From NCBI RefSeq assembly GCF_028368975.1, contig NZ_JAQNDM010000002.1, forward strand, positions 4,086,425 to 4,150,424: a stretch of 64,000 bases of DNA. The letters run 5' to 3'. Both the position numbers and the translations under genes were made by a program. This stretch comes from Stigmatella ashevillena. Lineage in GTDB: Bacteria > Myxococcota > Myxococcia > Myxococcales > Myxococcaceae. Shown here in pieces: positions 16,141 through 25,200 of the stretch (the first letter of the stretch is position 1; each line of letters opens with the position of its first letter). The notes under the pieces were generated by a model, which was given only the letters and a program-made list of their open reading frames with translations, had not been told where the DNA came from and did not search any database.

Positions 16141-17990
16141 GGCCCATCCACCTTCCCGCGCACATAGTGCGCTCCCTCATGGAGCTCTGTCGGCAGGGAC
16201 GCCATGAAGCTGAACCCTCCGCCGTCCAGGCAGACAACGAACTCCCCCTCCTCCAACGGCTTCAGGAAGGAGAGCGCCTCGCGGGAGCGCGCTACCAGCG
16301 GTGGGGCGAGTTGCAGGAAGCTCTCCAGCGGCATCTTCCCCCAATCCTTCATCGGCCTGGCGACGAGCTCCTGCCCTTCGGCGCCTTCCCCCAGCGAGTA
16401 GTACTCCCCGCCCAGCCGCAAGAAGCCCTTCCGGAGCGGGGCACCGAGTGCATTCTGCACCTTCACCTGGGAGCCCTCGGACCGAACGATGAGCCGGGCC
16501 CGCGAGGGCATCACGGCCAGCTCGCCCCACTCCATATAGGTCCGCGCCGGCAAGAAGCCTTCGGCCCTCATGCCGCCTCCGGACCAGTCCACGCGCAGCC
16601 CCCACTCGGAAGTCTCATCGGAGGAGAGCAGCGCGCCCTGAGCGGGCACCTGGATGGGCCCGGAGGCCAGGTTGGCGTAGTAGCCCGCCACGGCCGCCGT
16701 GATGAGCCGGTCTCTCGGCCGGTCCAGCAAGGTGTAGCTGTAGCGCGCGGCGTGGGTGACGAAGCCTTCGCGCAACACGGAGTCGGCGACGATGAGGAGG
16801 CAGGTGACCAGCGCCACCGCCGGCACCCCCACCAGCAGCGCCACCGGCCCCCGGCGCCGCGCCAGGTAGAGGCCCCCCGGCCCCACCAGCAGCGTGAAGA
16901 GGAAGATGAGGACGAGGAAGCGCCCCAGGGGCGCCAGGGCATTGGGCAACATCACCTCGTCACCGGGACTCTGGGACACGGGGTAGCGCGCATAGAAATC
17001 GCCCTGGCTGAACTCCCTGGGCTGGAGGGGCAACCCTCTCCTGGCCGAGAGCCCATTCAGCGCGGCCGAGCAGCCCGCCGGGCCCTGGGTGCAGAGGGCC
17101 ACCTGGCCCAGGCCATAGGGCTTCCACGGGCTCCCGTCCTCCCCTGCGGGCAGCAAGGGCAAGCGCTGGAGGACGTCCCGGGGAGGCTGCGCGACCATGA
17201 GCGAGCCCCCCACCGCCGCGTGGTTCTCCAGCGCGGTCCAGAGATCTGGAGGAAGGCTTGCCACCTCCTCGGTCACCATCACCAGGTCATAGCCCACGTA
17301 GGCCGCCAGCTCGCGCGGGGCCTGCTGCGCCGAGAGGAAGACGGTGCCCACATGGGCGGGCTGATCCTCTTCGGAGAGGGGAAGGGCCGTGCCGTGCTCG
17401 AACTCCTTCCGGTCGCCAATCACCAGGGCCGAGAGCGCGCTGGATTGATACAGGTACGCGCCGTTGGTGCGCTCCGTCTTGAACCCCGGACTCATCACGC
17501 GCAAGGAGCCCGACGTCATGGAGGCGGGCACCAACAAGTACGTGGCCAACCGCTGCCGGGGGCCGAGCTCCACGGTGCGGGTGACGGACCCATCCCCGGA
17601 GCGGTATCCACTGAACTCCACCGTCACCCGGTGGGGCACCGCATCGGAACTCTGGAGGATGACCTCCAGGGGCGAATACCCGCGCCGGGCCCGCATCGTG
17701 CTGTTGCGGACCGATACGCGAAGCCACCCCAGGTCCTCGAAGTTCTCCAGGGCACCATTGAGATCGGTGTAACCGATGGGTACCGGCGCCACCTCTTCGG
17801 CCGCCACCTCGGGTGTCCCCGCCACCGCCTCCACCGCCTCCATCACCGTCTGCGGGGATTCCTGCGCCTCCTCTTGCACCGCCTCCTGCGCCACGGGGGG
17901 TGGCTCGGCGGAGGGCTCCAGCGCGGGGGGAGCGGCCTCGCCGGGCGCGGCCAGAAGCAGCACGGCCAGGAGGACGCCGAGGTTACCCAC
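16137..17990 (-). CDS. Secreted/membrane protein of the MoxR-ABC operon
   Basis: A 617-residue protein starting at a GTG (VGNLGVLLAVLLLAAPGEA), which gives a clean signal peptide and overlaps the moxR stop by eight bases. An Ala/Glu/Pro-rich segment follows, then beta-rich periplasmic sequence, a GATase-like stretch (VGYDLVMVTEEVASLPPDLW, VGGSLMVAQPPRD), two TM helices around 310-350, and a further soluble part. This layout resembles large uncharacterised proteins found beside ABC-2 exporters and MoxR genes (auxiliary gliding/export type), but I do not recognise a named family. It probably forms the periplasmic part of the complex. Confidence 0.65.
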   Translation of the reverse strand: MGNLGVLLAVLLLAAPGEAAPPALEPSAEPPPVAQEAVQEEAQESPQTVMEAVEAVAGTPEVAAEEVAPVPIGYTDLNGALENFEDLGWLRVSVRNSTMRARRGYSPLEVILQSSDAVPHRVTVEFSGYRSGDGSVTRTVELGPRQRLATYLLVPASMTSGSLRVMSPGFKTERTNGAYLYQSSALSALVIGDRKEFEHGTALPLSEEDQPAHVGTVFLSAQQAPRELAAYVGYDLVMVTEEVASLPPDLWTALENHAAVGGSLMVAQPPRDVLQRLPLLPAGEDGSPWKPYGLGQVALCTQGPAGCSAALNGLSARRGLPLQPREFSQGDFYARYPVSQSPGDEVMLPNALAPLGRFLVLIFLFTLLVGPGGLYLARRRGPVALLVGVPAVALVTCLLIVADSVLREGFVTHAARYSYTLLDRPRDRLITAAVAGYYANLASGPIQVPAQGALLSSDETSEWGLRVDWSGGGMRAEGFLPARTYMEWGELAVMPSRARLIVRSEGSQVKVQNALGAPLRKGFLRLGGEYYSLGEGAEGQELVARPMKDWGKMPLESFLQLAPPLVARSREALSFLKPLEEGEFVVCLDGGGFSFMASLPTELHEGAHYVRGKVDGP

Positions 17991-18978
17991 GCGGCACCTC
18001 GGGCACGGCCTGGAGCAGGGCATGGACGATGTCGGTGGAGGACACCTTCTCCAGCGAAGCCTCGTAGGCGAGCACGAGCCGGTGGTTGAAGATCGCGGGA
18101 GCCGCCGCGACCACCTCGTCAAAGCCCACGTTGGGCTTGCCGCGCATCAGCGACAGGGCCCGGCCTGAGGCGGCGAGCGCCAGCGCGGCCCGAGGCGAGG
18201 CCCCATAACGGACCAGGCGGCGCACCGCCTCCGGGGCCTGGGGCTGGCGGGGATCCGAGGCCTCCACGAGCCGACCGATGAAGTCCGCCACGGGAACAGG
18301 CAAGTGCACGCGATCCACGGCGGCGAAGAGCCCCGCCAGCCGCTGCGCGTCGAGCAGGGGCTCCAACACGGGGGGTGCCCCGCGCACGCGGGTGGTGAGC
18401 AGGGTGCTGAGCGTCCGGGCCCCCACGGGAGGCACTTGCACCCGGAAGAGGAAACGATCGAGCTGGGCTTCGGGCAGGGGATAGGTGCCCTCCAGCTCGA
18501 TGGGGTTCTGCGTGGCGAGCACGAAGAAGGGCTCGGGCAGGGGGCGCGTCTGGCCCAGCACCGTCACGCTCCGCTCCTGCATCGCCTCCAGGAGGGCCGA
18601 CTGGGTCTTGGGGCTGGAGCGGTTGATCTCATCGGCGAGGACGACGTTGGCGAACAGAGGCCCCTCGCGGAAGGTGAACTCGCGGCGGCCCTCTCCCTCC
18701 AGCACGTAGGTGCCGGTGATGTCGCCCGGCAGCAGATCCGGGGTGAACTGGATGCGGCGGAAGGGCAGGCCCAGGAGCCGCGCGAGCGCTTTGCACAGCT
18801 CCGTCTTTCCGAGACCCGGGAGGCCCTCCAACAACACATGGCCCCGCGCGAGCACCGCCACCACCACCTGCTCGACGACCGTCTCCTGATCCAGCAACAC
18901 CTGGGAGAGGCCCTTCTTCAACTGGGCCGCCACCTCCGCCGCACCCTGCACCTCGGCGGGACTCAAGAGCTCAGACAC
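17983..18978 (-). CDS. MoxR family AAA+ ATPase
   Basis: A 331-residue AAA+ ATPase: Walker A GLPGLGKTEL, the MoxR segment RIQFTPDLLPGDITGTYV, Walker B VVLADEINRS, sensor-1 VLATQNPIELEGTYPLPEAQLDRFLF, and a C-terminal lid with GASPRAALAL (motif cores quoted). MoxR ATPases remodel or insert metal/cofactor into vWA-bearing partners. The start is GTG with GGAG about seven bases upstream. It overlaps the next gene by eight bases and follows the coiled-coil membrane protein by 18 bases. Confidence 0.95.
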   Translation of the reverse strand: MSELLSPAEVQGAAEVAAQLKKGLSQVLLDQETVVEQVVVAVLARGHVLLEGLPGLGKTELCKALARLLGLPFRRIQFTPDLLPGDITGTYVLEGEGRREFTFREGPLFANVVLADEINRSSPKTQSALLEAMQERSVTVLGQTRPLPEPFFVLATQNPIELEGTYPLPEAQLDRFLFRVQVPPVGARTLSTLLTTRVRGAPPVLEPLLDAQRLAGLFAAVDRVHLPVPVADFIGRLVEASDPRQPQAPEAVRRLVRYGASPRAALALAASGRALSLMRGKPNVGFDEVVAAAPAIFNHRLVLAYEASLEKVSSTDIVHALLQAVPEVPRG

Positions 18979-18996
18979 GTCGGCTCCTCTCGGTTC

Positions 18997-20400
18997 TCAT
19001 TCGCCACCAAAATACCGTTTCACGAGGTCGCGGTTGCGCGGCAGCAAGGGGGAGGAGGAATGTCCCGGCGCCGCTTCTCCCTGCGCGCTCGTGCCGCGGA
19101 CCGCCGGGGGCGGGCCCGTGGCGCCGTCCTTCCGGGGCTCCGCGGCCCTCAATCCCCACAGCCCGCCCGCCTCACCGCCCTGTCCGGGAGGCAGGGGCTG
19201 GAACCTCAACCGCTCCGGATCCATCTCGGCCTCGGGCCCGAAGACGAGCGGCTGGCTCTCTCCGCCCCGTCCCACGCCGCTTCCTTCTCCCGAGCGCCCC
19301 TGGACAGACCGGCTCGCATGACCGCCCTGTCCCTCTTGTCCTTCTTGCCCCTCGCCCTCGCCGCCCTCCCCCTGCTTTCCAGAGCCTTTCCCCGCCATGC
19401 CCTGTCGCCGCTGCCCCGGGCGTCCCGCGTTCCCCTGGCCGAACCGTTCCTCCAATTGGCCCTGGCGCCGCTCCAACGTCTTCCGGAGATCCGCAATCTG
19501 ATCGAGGTTGCCCGCCGCCTGCTGGGCCGCAGCCTGCGCCTGGGCCTCCTGAGCGCCCTCTCCTTGTTCGCCCTCGCCTCCCTGGCCTTTCGCGCCCTCG
19601 CCCTCGCCGAGCGCCATCAACGCCCGCTCCAGCTGCTCGCGCTCCAGGGCCGCCCCCTCCGCGCTTCCCGCGGCCCCAAGGGCATCCTCCAGCTCCCGGG
19701 CGGCCTCGGCAGCTCCGGCCAACTCCGCGGCGGCCTCGGCGGCACGCTCGGCCAGACGCTTCTCCACACCGTCCACGGCCTCCCAATCGGCGGAGTCGAA
19801 GCGGCCCTCCGCCGCCTCCTCGGCCAGCCGACGCAGCTCCTCTTCCATGGGAGCGCCCAGGGGCTCCTCTTGAGCGAGCGCCTCGGCCTGGGCCTGAACG
19901 GCCGTCACCAGGGAGCTGGCCGCGGCGTTGCGGGGGCGCACGGTGGGCGGTGGCAAGGGAAGGAGCAGCCCTGCGGCCAGAAAGAGCGCGGCACCGGCGA
20001 GCGCTCCCACGGGGCGGTGCCAACGCAACCTGGGAGGCTTCACGGCCCGGGCGAACTGGTTGGCCGACAGCTCCCACTCGCCCGCGGGCCTTTCCAGACA
20101 GGTGAGCAGCAGTCCGCCCGCCTGGGCCGAGCGGTCCGCGAGCACCGCCGCGTGCTGAAGCGAGACGCTCCGGCCCCGGGCACGCAGCCACCACCCCACG
20201 GCCCCGGCGACGAGAAACACCGGCAGGGCCCACAGCGCCGCGTCGCGCATCAACAGGCGCGCGGCGACGCAGGCGGTGGCGGCGGCCCACAGGGGCGCGA
20301 TGCCCGCCTCCACCCAGGCCATCGCGTTGAGACGCCGCTGCACGCGCCGCACGGGAGCAAGCACGAGAGCCTGAAAGCGACGTTCCGCACTGGAGGCCAT
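18997..20400 (-). CDS. Membrane protein with long acidic coiled coil (DUF4175-like layout)
   Basis: A 467-residue protein; the ATG giving MASSAERRFQ has GGAG four bases upstream. Two or three TM helices lie within about residues 28-70 and 140-162. Then comes an Ala/Glu-rich helical region (180-320), followed by a Gly/Glu/Gln/Arg low-complexity tail and a conserved-looking end (LPRNRDLVKRYF). This resembles DUF4175-type proteins seen in MoxR-vWA operons, but low complexity makes homology unsafe. It is the promoter-proximal gene of the seven-gene operon and lies 139 bases from the divergent exbB. Longer upstream starts would run into the shared promoter region. Confidence 0.65.
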   Translation of the reverse strand: MASSAERRFQALVLAPVRRVQRRLNAMAWVEAGIAPLWAAATACVAARLLMRDAALWALPVFLVAGAVGWWLRARGRSVSLQHAAVLADRSAQAGGLLLTCLERPAGEWELSANQFARAVKPPRLRWHRPVGALAGAALFLAAGLLLPLPPPTVRPRNAAASSLVTAVQAQAEALAQEEPLGAPMEEELRRLAEEAAEGRFDSADWEAVDGVEKRLAERAAEAAAELAGAAEAARELEDALGAAGSAEGAALEREQLERALMALGEGEGAKGQGGEGEQGEGAQEAQAQAAAQQAAGNLDQIADLRKTLERRQGQLEERFGQGNAGRPGQRRQGMAGKGSGKQGEGGEGEGQEGQEGQGGHASRSVQGRSGEGSGVGRGGESQPLVFGPEAEMDPERLRFQPLPPGQGGEAGGLWGLRAAEPRKDGATGPPPAVRGTSAQGEAAPGHSSSPLLPRNRDLVKRYFGGE

Positions 20401-20539
20401 GATCTCCGGGGAGTGTCGGTCACCCAGCCCACCCCCCACAAGCATTCGAGCGAGGAACCGGGCGCCAAGGGAGCGATTCATTTGACTTTTCACCCTGGAA
20501 ACGAATGGATGCAGTGCGCCTTTCCACCCTTGGAGTTCC

Positions 20540-21241
20540 ATGCTGTCCACGTTCCTTTTCGCCCAGCTCGCCCCTCCGGAACAGGTGGGGTGGCTCAGCA
20601 GGAAGCTGCTGGGTGTGACGCTCACCAGCGCCGAGTGGGTGCTCTGGCTCCTGGTCATCCTGTCCGTGCTCTCCATCGCCCTCATGCTGGAGCGCGCCGT
20701 CTACTTCAGCACCCACCGGCTGCCGGACTCGGAGGCCCTGGCGCTGAAGCTGGCCCGGGGTGAGTTCGAGGCGGTGCGCGCGGCCATCCAGGGACGCAAG
20801 GGCATGGAAGCGGCCGTCATCCGCGAGGGCCTGGCCTCCACCGCCCAGGGCGCCGACACCGTCGAGGAGGTGATTGCCTCCACCGTGGCCCGTGAGCGCC
20901 CCCAGTACGAGCGCTACCTGTCGTTCCTGGGCACGCTGGGCAACAACGCGCCGTTCATCGGACTGTTCGGCACGGTGCTCGGCATCATCAAGGCGTTCCA
21001 TGATCTCGGCACCGCCAACGTGAAGGGTGCGGCCATCCAGGAGACGGTGATGGCGGGCATCTCCGAGGCGCTCGTGGCCACGGCGGTGGGCCTGGCCGTC
21101 GCCATCCCCGCGGTGGTGGCCTTCAACGTCTTCAACCGTCAGCTCAAGACGCTCACCAGCCGCACCAACGCCCTGGGCCATGCCCTGGTCGCCAGCCTGC
21201 GCGCCGAGCGCCCCAAGTCCTCCGCCGGAGAAGGGCACTAG
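20540..21241 (+). CDS. exbB: MotA/TolQ/ExbB proton channel protein
   Basis: A 233-residue ExbB/TolQ homologue with three TM helices (about 30-50, 125-150, 165-190). It keeps the family loop [19 protein letters not shown] and a second polar helix [18 protein letters not shown]. With ExbD it forms the inner-membrane proton channel that energises TonB- or TolA-type proteins. It is followed three bases later by exbD and then a tonB-type gene, so it is the first gene of an energy-transduction operon. TolQ is the alternative label; the adjacent TonB domain protein favours ExbB. Confidence 0.9.
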   Translation: MLSTFLFAQLAPPEQVGWLSRKLLGVTLTSAEWVLWLLVILSVLSIALMLERAVYFSTHRLPDSEALALKLARGEFEAVRAAIQGRKGMEAAVIREGLASTAQGADTVEEVIASTVARERPQYERYLSFLGTLGNNAPFIGLFGTVLGIIKAFHDLGTANVKGAAIQETVMAGISEALVATAVGLAVAIPAVVAFNVFNRQLKTLTSRTNALGHALVASLRAERPKSSAGEGH

Positions 21242-21244
21242 GCC

Positions 21245-21685
21245 ATGGCGGGCGGAGCGCAGGACAACGACGAGGAAATCACGGGCATCAACGTCACGCC
21301 GTTGGTGGACGTGGTGCTGGTGCTGCTCATCATCTTCATGGTGACGGCCAACTTCATCGTCCGCGAGACGGTGGAGGTGGACCTGCCCCGGGCCGCCAAC
21401 GGCGGGGAGACGGTGCAGGGGCTGGTCAACGTGGTGCTCGACAAGGACGGGAAGCTCTTCTTCGACGGCACGGAGCTGTCCGAAGCGGAGCTGTCGCGCA
21501 AGGTGACCGAGGCGGTGGCCAAGGACAAGGACACCCGGGCCATCATCAGCGCGGATCAGTCCATTCCCTACGGCCGGGTGATGCGGCTCATCGACGTGGT
21601 GAAGGGGCAGGGCATCGCCAAGTTCGCCCTCAACATCCAGAAGGACGCCGCGCCTGTTCCCGCGGCCGCGCCCTCCGCGCCCTGA
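21245..21685 (+). CDS. exbD: ExbD/TolR biopolymer transport protein
   Basis: A 146-residue protein with a single N-terminal TM helix that holds the proton-carrying Asp22 in NVTPLVDVVLVLLIIFMV. The periplasmic domain follows the ExbD fold, with VNVVLDKDGKLFFDG, AIISADQSIPYGRVM and VKGQGIAKFALNIQ. The tail is Ala/Pro-rich. It partners with the ExbB protein encoded just upstream. Confidence 0.92.
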   Translation: MAGGAQDNDEEITGINVTPLVDVVLVLLIIFMVTANFIVRETVEVDLPRAANGGETVQGLVNVVLDKDGKLFFDGTELSEAELSRKVTEAVAKDKDTRAIISADQSIPYGRVMRLIDVVKGQGIAKFALNIQKDAAPVPAAAPSAP

Positions 21686-21700
21686 GCCGGGAAGTCCACC

Positions 21701-22498
21701 ATGAGTCAGGCGGCCCTCGACAATCCTCTGCCTCCCCGGCGCTCCTCGGGCTGGGCGATGGCGTTCGTGCTCGTCTCGGTGGCACTGCACGGCCTGGGGC
21801 TGGTGCTGCTCAGCCGCCTGAAGGAGCGCCCCGTCCCCACCTTTAATAAGCCGGTGGAACTGGTGATGGTGGACGTGGAGAAGCCGCCCCCTCCGCCCCC
21901 CGAGCCGCCCAAGGAAGAGCCGCCGCCGCCCCCTCCACCTCCGAAGGTGAAGGCGCCGCCCAAGCCGCCCCCTGTGAAGGTGGCCGAGTTGGAGAAGCCC
22001 CCTCCCCCGCCCCCCGAGCAGGCGCCGCCGCCGCCCAACGAGCCGCCCCCCGAGCAACCCGCCAAGCCCGTTCCCCTGGTGGTGGGCATCTCCATGTCCT
22101 CCACCACCAGCGCCGGGGGCTTTGCCGCTCCCGTGGGCAACACCGCCTATGGCCGGGTGGACGGCAAGGCCACGGCCCCGCAGGAGGTGAAGACCTACTC
22201 GGCGCCCAAGTACACCCCCATCTACCAAGTGGACTCCGAGCCCCGCGTGCTCTCCGAGGTGAAGATTCCCTACCCGGACGAGGCCCGGCGCGCCGGCATC
22301 GAGGGCACGGTGACGCTCTCCATCACCGTGGACCTGGAGGGCAAGGTCGTCACCGTCAAGGTCATCTCTGGCCCCGGCTATGGGCTCAACGAGGCGGCGC
22401 GGGATGCCATCCGGCGCTTCCGCTTCAAGCCCGCCATCAAGGGCGGCGAAGCCGTCTCCACCGAGATGAAGTACGCCTACACCTTCCTACTGGATTAA
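21701..22498 (+). CDS. TonB family energy transducer
   Basis: A 265-residue TonB protein with an N-terminal TM helix (about 17-36, containing the Ser/His-bearing VSVALHGLGLVLLS), a long Pro/Lys/Glu-rich periplasmic spacer (about 52-128), and a C-terminal TonB domain. The domain shows IPYPDEARRAGIEGTVTLSI, VDLEGKVVTVKVISG and AIRRFRFKPA (cores). It couples the ExbBD proton channel to outer-membrane TonB-dependent receptors, none of which lie in this window. Its stop overlaps that of the convergent marR-type gene: the palindrome TTAA supplies both stop codons. Confidence 0.92.
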   Translation: MSQAALDNPLPPRRSSGWAMAFVLVSVALHGLGLVLLSRLKERPVPTFNKPVELVMVDVEKPPPPPPEPPKEEPPPPPPPPKVKAPPKPPPVKVAELEKPPPPPPEQAPPPPNEPPPEQPAKPVPLVVGISMSSTTSAGGFAAPVGNTAYGRVDGKATAPQEVKTYSAPKYTPIYQVDSEPRVLSEVKIPYPDEARRAGIEGTVTLSITVDLEGKVVTVKVISGPGYGLNEAARDAIRRFRFKPAIKGGEAVSTEMKYAYTFLLD

Positions 22499-23007
22499 CC
22501 CTCGCGGGCTTCCTCGGCGGCCCCATCCTCCCGGCCGCTCCGGCCCTGGGCCTTCTGGGCCGCCAGCCGCTCCATCGCCTGCGAGAGGATGTCCCTCAGC
22601 GAGCACTTCTCCTGAGAGGAGAGCGCCACGATGACCTCGGGAGGCTCCGACATGCGCTCCTGGAGCCGCTGCCTCAGCGCCCGGCCCGCCTCCGTCAGAC
22701 ACAGCATCTTCACCCGCCGGTCATGCTCGGCGCTGCGGCGCTCCATCAACCCCCGCCCCTCCAGGCGATCCACCAGCCCCGTCACATTGGAGGCGTCGCA
22801 CGACAGGTAATCGGCCAGCGCACTCATGGGCTGCGGCCCACACCCCAACATGCGCAGCACGTGCGCCTGTACGGGGGACAGCTCGAACTCCGCCGCCAGC
22901 GCCGGGAAATGACGCATCTGCTCCTGAATGAGTTCGAACAGGGGCGCCCAGGCCTCTCGCGCCAGCCGCTCCTCGGACGGAGGGGACTTCTTTTGCTCAC
23001 CTGCCAT
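22495..23007 (-). CDS. MarR family transcriptional regulator
   Basis: A 170-residue MarR regulator if it starts at MAGEQKK, which has GAAGG ten bases upstream; ATG at 23016 and GTG at 23034 are in-frame alternatives. The winged-helix core is clear: LSPVQAHVLRMLG, MSALADYLSCDASNVTGLVDRLEGRGL as recognition helix region (core SNVTGLVDRLE), and the wing RRSAEHDRRVKMLCLTEAGR. MarR dimers usually repress a divergent gene or their own gene until a ligand binds. Two tandem near-palindromes lie directly upstream. The divergent neighbour is a DUF547 protein. Confidence 0.88.
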   Translation of the reverse strand: MAGEQKKSPPSEERLAREAWAPLFELIQEQMRHFPALAAEFELSPVQAHVLRMLGCGPQPMSALADYLSCDASNVTGLVDRLEGRGLMERRSAEHDRRVKMLCLTEAGRALRQRLQERMSEPPEVIVALSSQEKCSLRDILSQAMERLAAQKAQGRSGREDGAAEEAREG

Positions 23008-23050
23008 GCCACTCATCCCTTCATCGTAATTCACTCATGGCACATGGACA

Positions 23051-23079
23051 ATTGAGACCCTCAACCATTGAGTCCCTCG
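23051..23079. promoter_or_regulatory. Candidate MarR operator, tandem palindromes
   Basis: Between marR and the divergent DUF547 gene lie TTGAG-ACC-CTCAA (23052-23064) and, 16 bases further, the near-copy TTGAG-TCC-CTCGA. The first is a perfect 5-bp inverted repeat with a 3-base spacer, a plausible MarR site, and the pair are also direct repeats. It is placed to control one or both genes. Confidence 0.45.
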
Positions 23080-23174
23080 AAAAATGCGCCCCGGGGGCCT
23101 GGAGGCAACCCCTGTCGCGGCGCACGCCTGAAGGGTGAGACGGCTTCCGGGCCCGGCCCTACACTGAGCGTCCC

Positions 23175-24071
23175 GTGGCCACCCCCGCTCCCCACCGCCA
23201 CCGCCAGTGGCTGCTCCTCGCCACCCTCTTCCTCGGGGTGCCGGTGCTCTCGGCCACCGGGGTGCTGTACGCATACGGACTGCTTCCCGCGCACATGCCC
23301 CGCCCGGAGGCCCCTTTCGGTTATGCCGGCTATGCGCGGGCGCTGCGCCATGTGAAGCCCGACGGGGACGTGGACATCTCCGCCCTGGGCCATCAGCGCG
23401 CGGAGCTGGATGCCTTCGTCCGCTCGCTCGCCTCCTCCTCCCCCCGCTCCCATCCCGAGCGCTTCGCCCAATCCGAGGATGCGCTGGCCTACTGGCTCAA
23501 TGCCTACACCGCGCTGCTGCTCCAGGCGGTGGTGGATGGGTACCCGGAGCTGGAGAGCGTGAATGCCCCCTGGGCGGGGAGCTTCTTCTGGGGCCGCTCC
23601 TGGCCGGTGGGCGGCCAGCGGCTGACGCTGTGGGCCCTGGAGCACCGCATCCTCCTGAGGGAGTTCGCCGATCCGCGCATCCACCTGGCCCTCTTCCGGG
23701 GCACACGGGGGGGCCCCGCGCTGGAGGGCGTGCCCTTCGAGCCGGACTTCCTCGATGCGCAGCTCAATGACGCCACCCGCCGCTTCATGGGCGACAAGCG
23801 CCACGTGCGGATGGAGGGCACCACCGTCCACCTGGCTCAGGTCTTCAAGACCCACCAGGAGGACTTCCTCGCAGCCTTGCCCGAAGGCCGCCGCGGCAAC
23901 GTGCTCCAGTTCGTCTGGGCCTTCCTGCCGGACACGTGCACCGAGCGCTATGGCTGCGATACCCGGAGCGACCTGGACCGGGCCTGTGGGCCCTCCCTGG
24001 ATCGCTGCCAGGTGGCCTACCTCCCCGAGGATGGGACGCTGCCGGATGCCGCCGTTCCCCCGCCGAGGTAA
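23175..24071 (+). CDS. DUF547 domain protein, membrane-anchored
   Basis: A 298-residue protein starting at GTG, with one N-terminal TM/signal helix (about 11-33) and a periplasmic DUF547 domain over the rest. Family features are the SEDALAYWLNAYTALLLQAVV segment (core YWLNAYTALL), the FFWGRSWPVGGQRLTLWALEH segment, and a Pro-Phe-Glu-Pro loop before LDAQLNDATRRF. DUF547 proteins are widespread but their activity is unknown. Four Cys near the C-terminus (CTERYGC, ACGPSLDRC) may form disulfides. Its position suggests it could be the MarR target. Confidence 0.75.
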   Translation: MATPAPHRHRQWLLLATLFLGVPVLSATGVLYAYGLLPAHMPRPEAPFGYAGYARALRHVKPDGDVDISALGHQRAELDAFVRSLASSSPRSHPERFAQSEDALAYWLNAYTALLLQAVVDGYPELESVNAPWAGSFFWGRSWPVGGQRLTLWALEHRILLREFADPRIHLALFRGTRGGPALEGVPFEPDFLDAQLNDATRRFMGDKRHVRMEGTTVHLAQVFKTHQEDFLAALPEGRRGNVLQFVWAFLPDTCTERYGCDTRSDLDRACGPSLDRCQVAYLPEDGTLPDAAVPPPR

Positions 24072-24083
24072 GCCCGACGCGCC

Positions 24084-25166
24084 TCAGCGGCTCGAGATGG
24101 ACACCCAGCGGCGCTCCGAGTGCGAGCGCCGCACGGCATCCAGCACGCGCATGTTGCGCCACCCATCCTCGAAGGTGGCCGCGCCGGGGAGTGCCCGGGC
24201 CCCGCGGTCCAGCGTCTCCGTGAGCGCGCGCGCATAGCGCAGGAAGCCCCGGGCCCACTCGTTGTCCGGCATGCCCTCGGGCAGGGACTCCTGCGCGGGC
24301 AGCACCACCGGCTCCCACTGCCGGCTGCCCACCGTGGAGCGCCACAAGGCCTCGCCCACCACGCGCAGCCCGCCCTTGGAGCCATACACCTCCATGCCGT
24401 GCAGGGGCTCTCCCGGCTCCACCGCCGAGAGGCTCACCGCCGCGGTGAGCTCCCCGCCAAAGCCCATCAACGCCTGGATTTCATCATCGGAGGTGACGAG
24501 CCGGGATTCGTGGGTCTGCTCATCCATCCGGGAGGTGACGTGGGTGGACATCATCCCCATCACCTCCACCGGCTCGCGCCCCAGCACGAAGCGCAGCGAG
24601 TCCACGGCGTGCGAGCCCATGGCCCCCAACAACCCTCCGCCCCGCGACATGTCCGACCACCAGTCCCAGGTCCGCTCAGGCCCGGCCCGGTGGTCGCTGC
24701 GGTAGAACACCCGGGCGTGATACAGCGTGCCGAGCTCCCCGGCCTGGACGAGCTCCCGCATCCGCTGGCGCGACGGCAGGAAGCGCAGCTCATGGTCCAG
24801 CAGCGCCAGCGTCCCGCGCTGCTCGGCCGCCAGCCACATGATTTCCGCTTCCGCGGCATCCAGCGCGGTGGGCTTCTCGCACAGCACCGCCTTGCCCGCC
24901 TGCAGCGCCGCCAGGGACATGGCGTGGTGCAAGTGCGGCGGCGTCACGATGCTGACCAGGTCCACCTGGGGGTTGTCCACCACCTCGCGCCAATCCCCCG
25001 CGCCGTGGGCAATGCCCAGGTCGCGCGCCACGGCCTCCGCGCGCTCGACCCGGGAACTGGCGATGGACACCACCTCCACCCCGGAACACGCCTGAAAGGC
25101 GGGAACCTGGGTGGATTGAGCAAAGCCCGTGCCGATGATGCCGACCCGAATGCGCTTTGCCGTCAT
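24084..25166 (-). CDS. Gfo/Idh/MocA family oxidoreductase
   Basis: A 360-residue NAD(P)-dependent oxidoreductase starting at MTAKRIRVGIIGTGFAQ, with the Rossmann GxGxxx motif at residues 10-15. Then come the substrate-channel motif VLCEKPTALD and the C-terminal alpha/beta domain. Such enzymes oxidise sugars, inositols or related polyols. It is the last gene of the sugar ABC transporter operon, 34 bases after the permease, so it likely acts first on the imported sugar. Which sugar cannot be told. Confidence 0.9.
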   Translation of the reverse strand: MTAKRIRVGIIGTGFAQSTQVPAFQACSGVEVVSIASSRVERAEAVARDLGIAHGAGDWREVVDNPQVDLVSIVTPPHLHHAMSLAALQAGKAVLCEKPTALDAAEAEIMWLAAEQRGTLALLDHELRFLPSRQRMRELVQAGELGTLYHARVFYRSDHRAGPERTWDWWSDMSRGGGLLGAMGSHAVDSLRFVLGREPVEVMGMMSTHVTSRMDEQTHESRLVTSDDEIQALMGFGGELTAAVSLSAVEPGEPLHGMEVYGSKGGLRVVGEALWRSTVGSRQWEPVVLPAQESLPEGMPDNEWARGFLRYARALTETLDRGARALPGAATFEDGWRNMRVLDAVRRSHSERRWVSISSR

Positions 25167-25200
25167 GGTGTCTCCATGCCCCGTGTAGGGGCTTCTCTGC

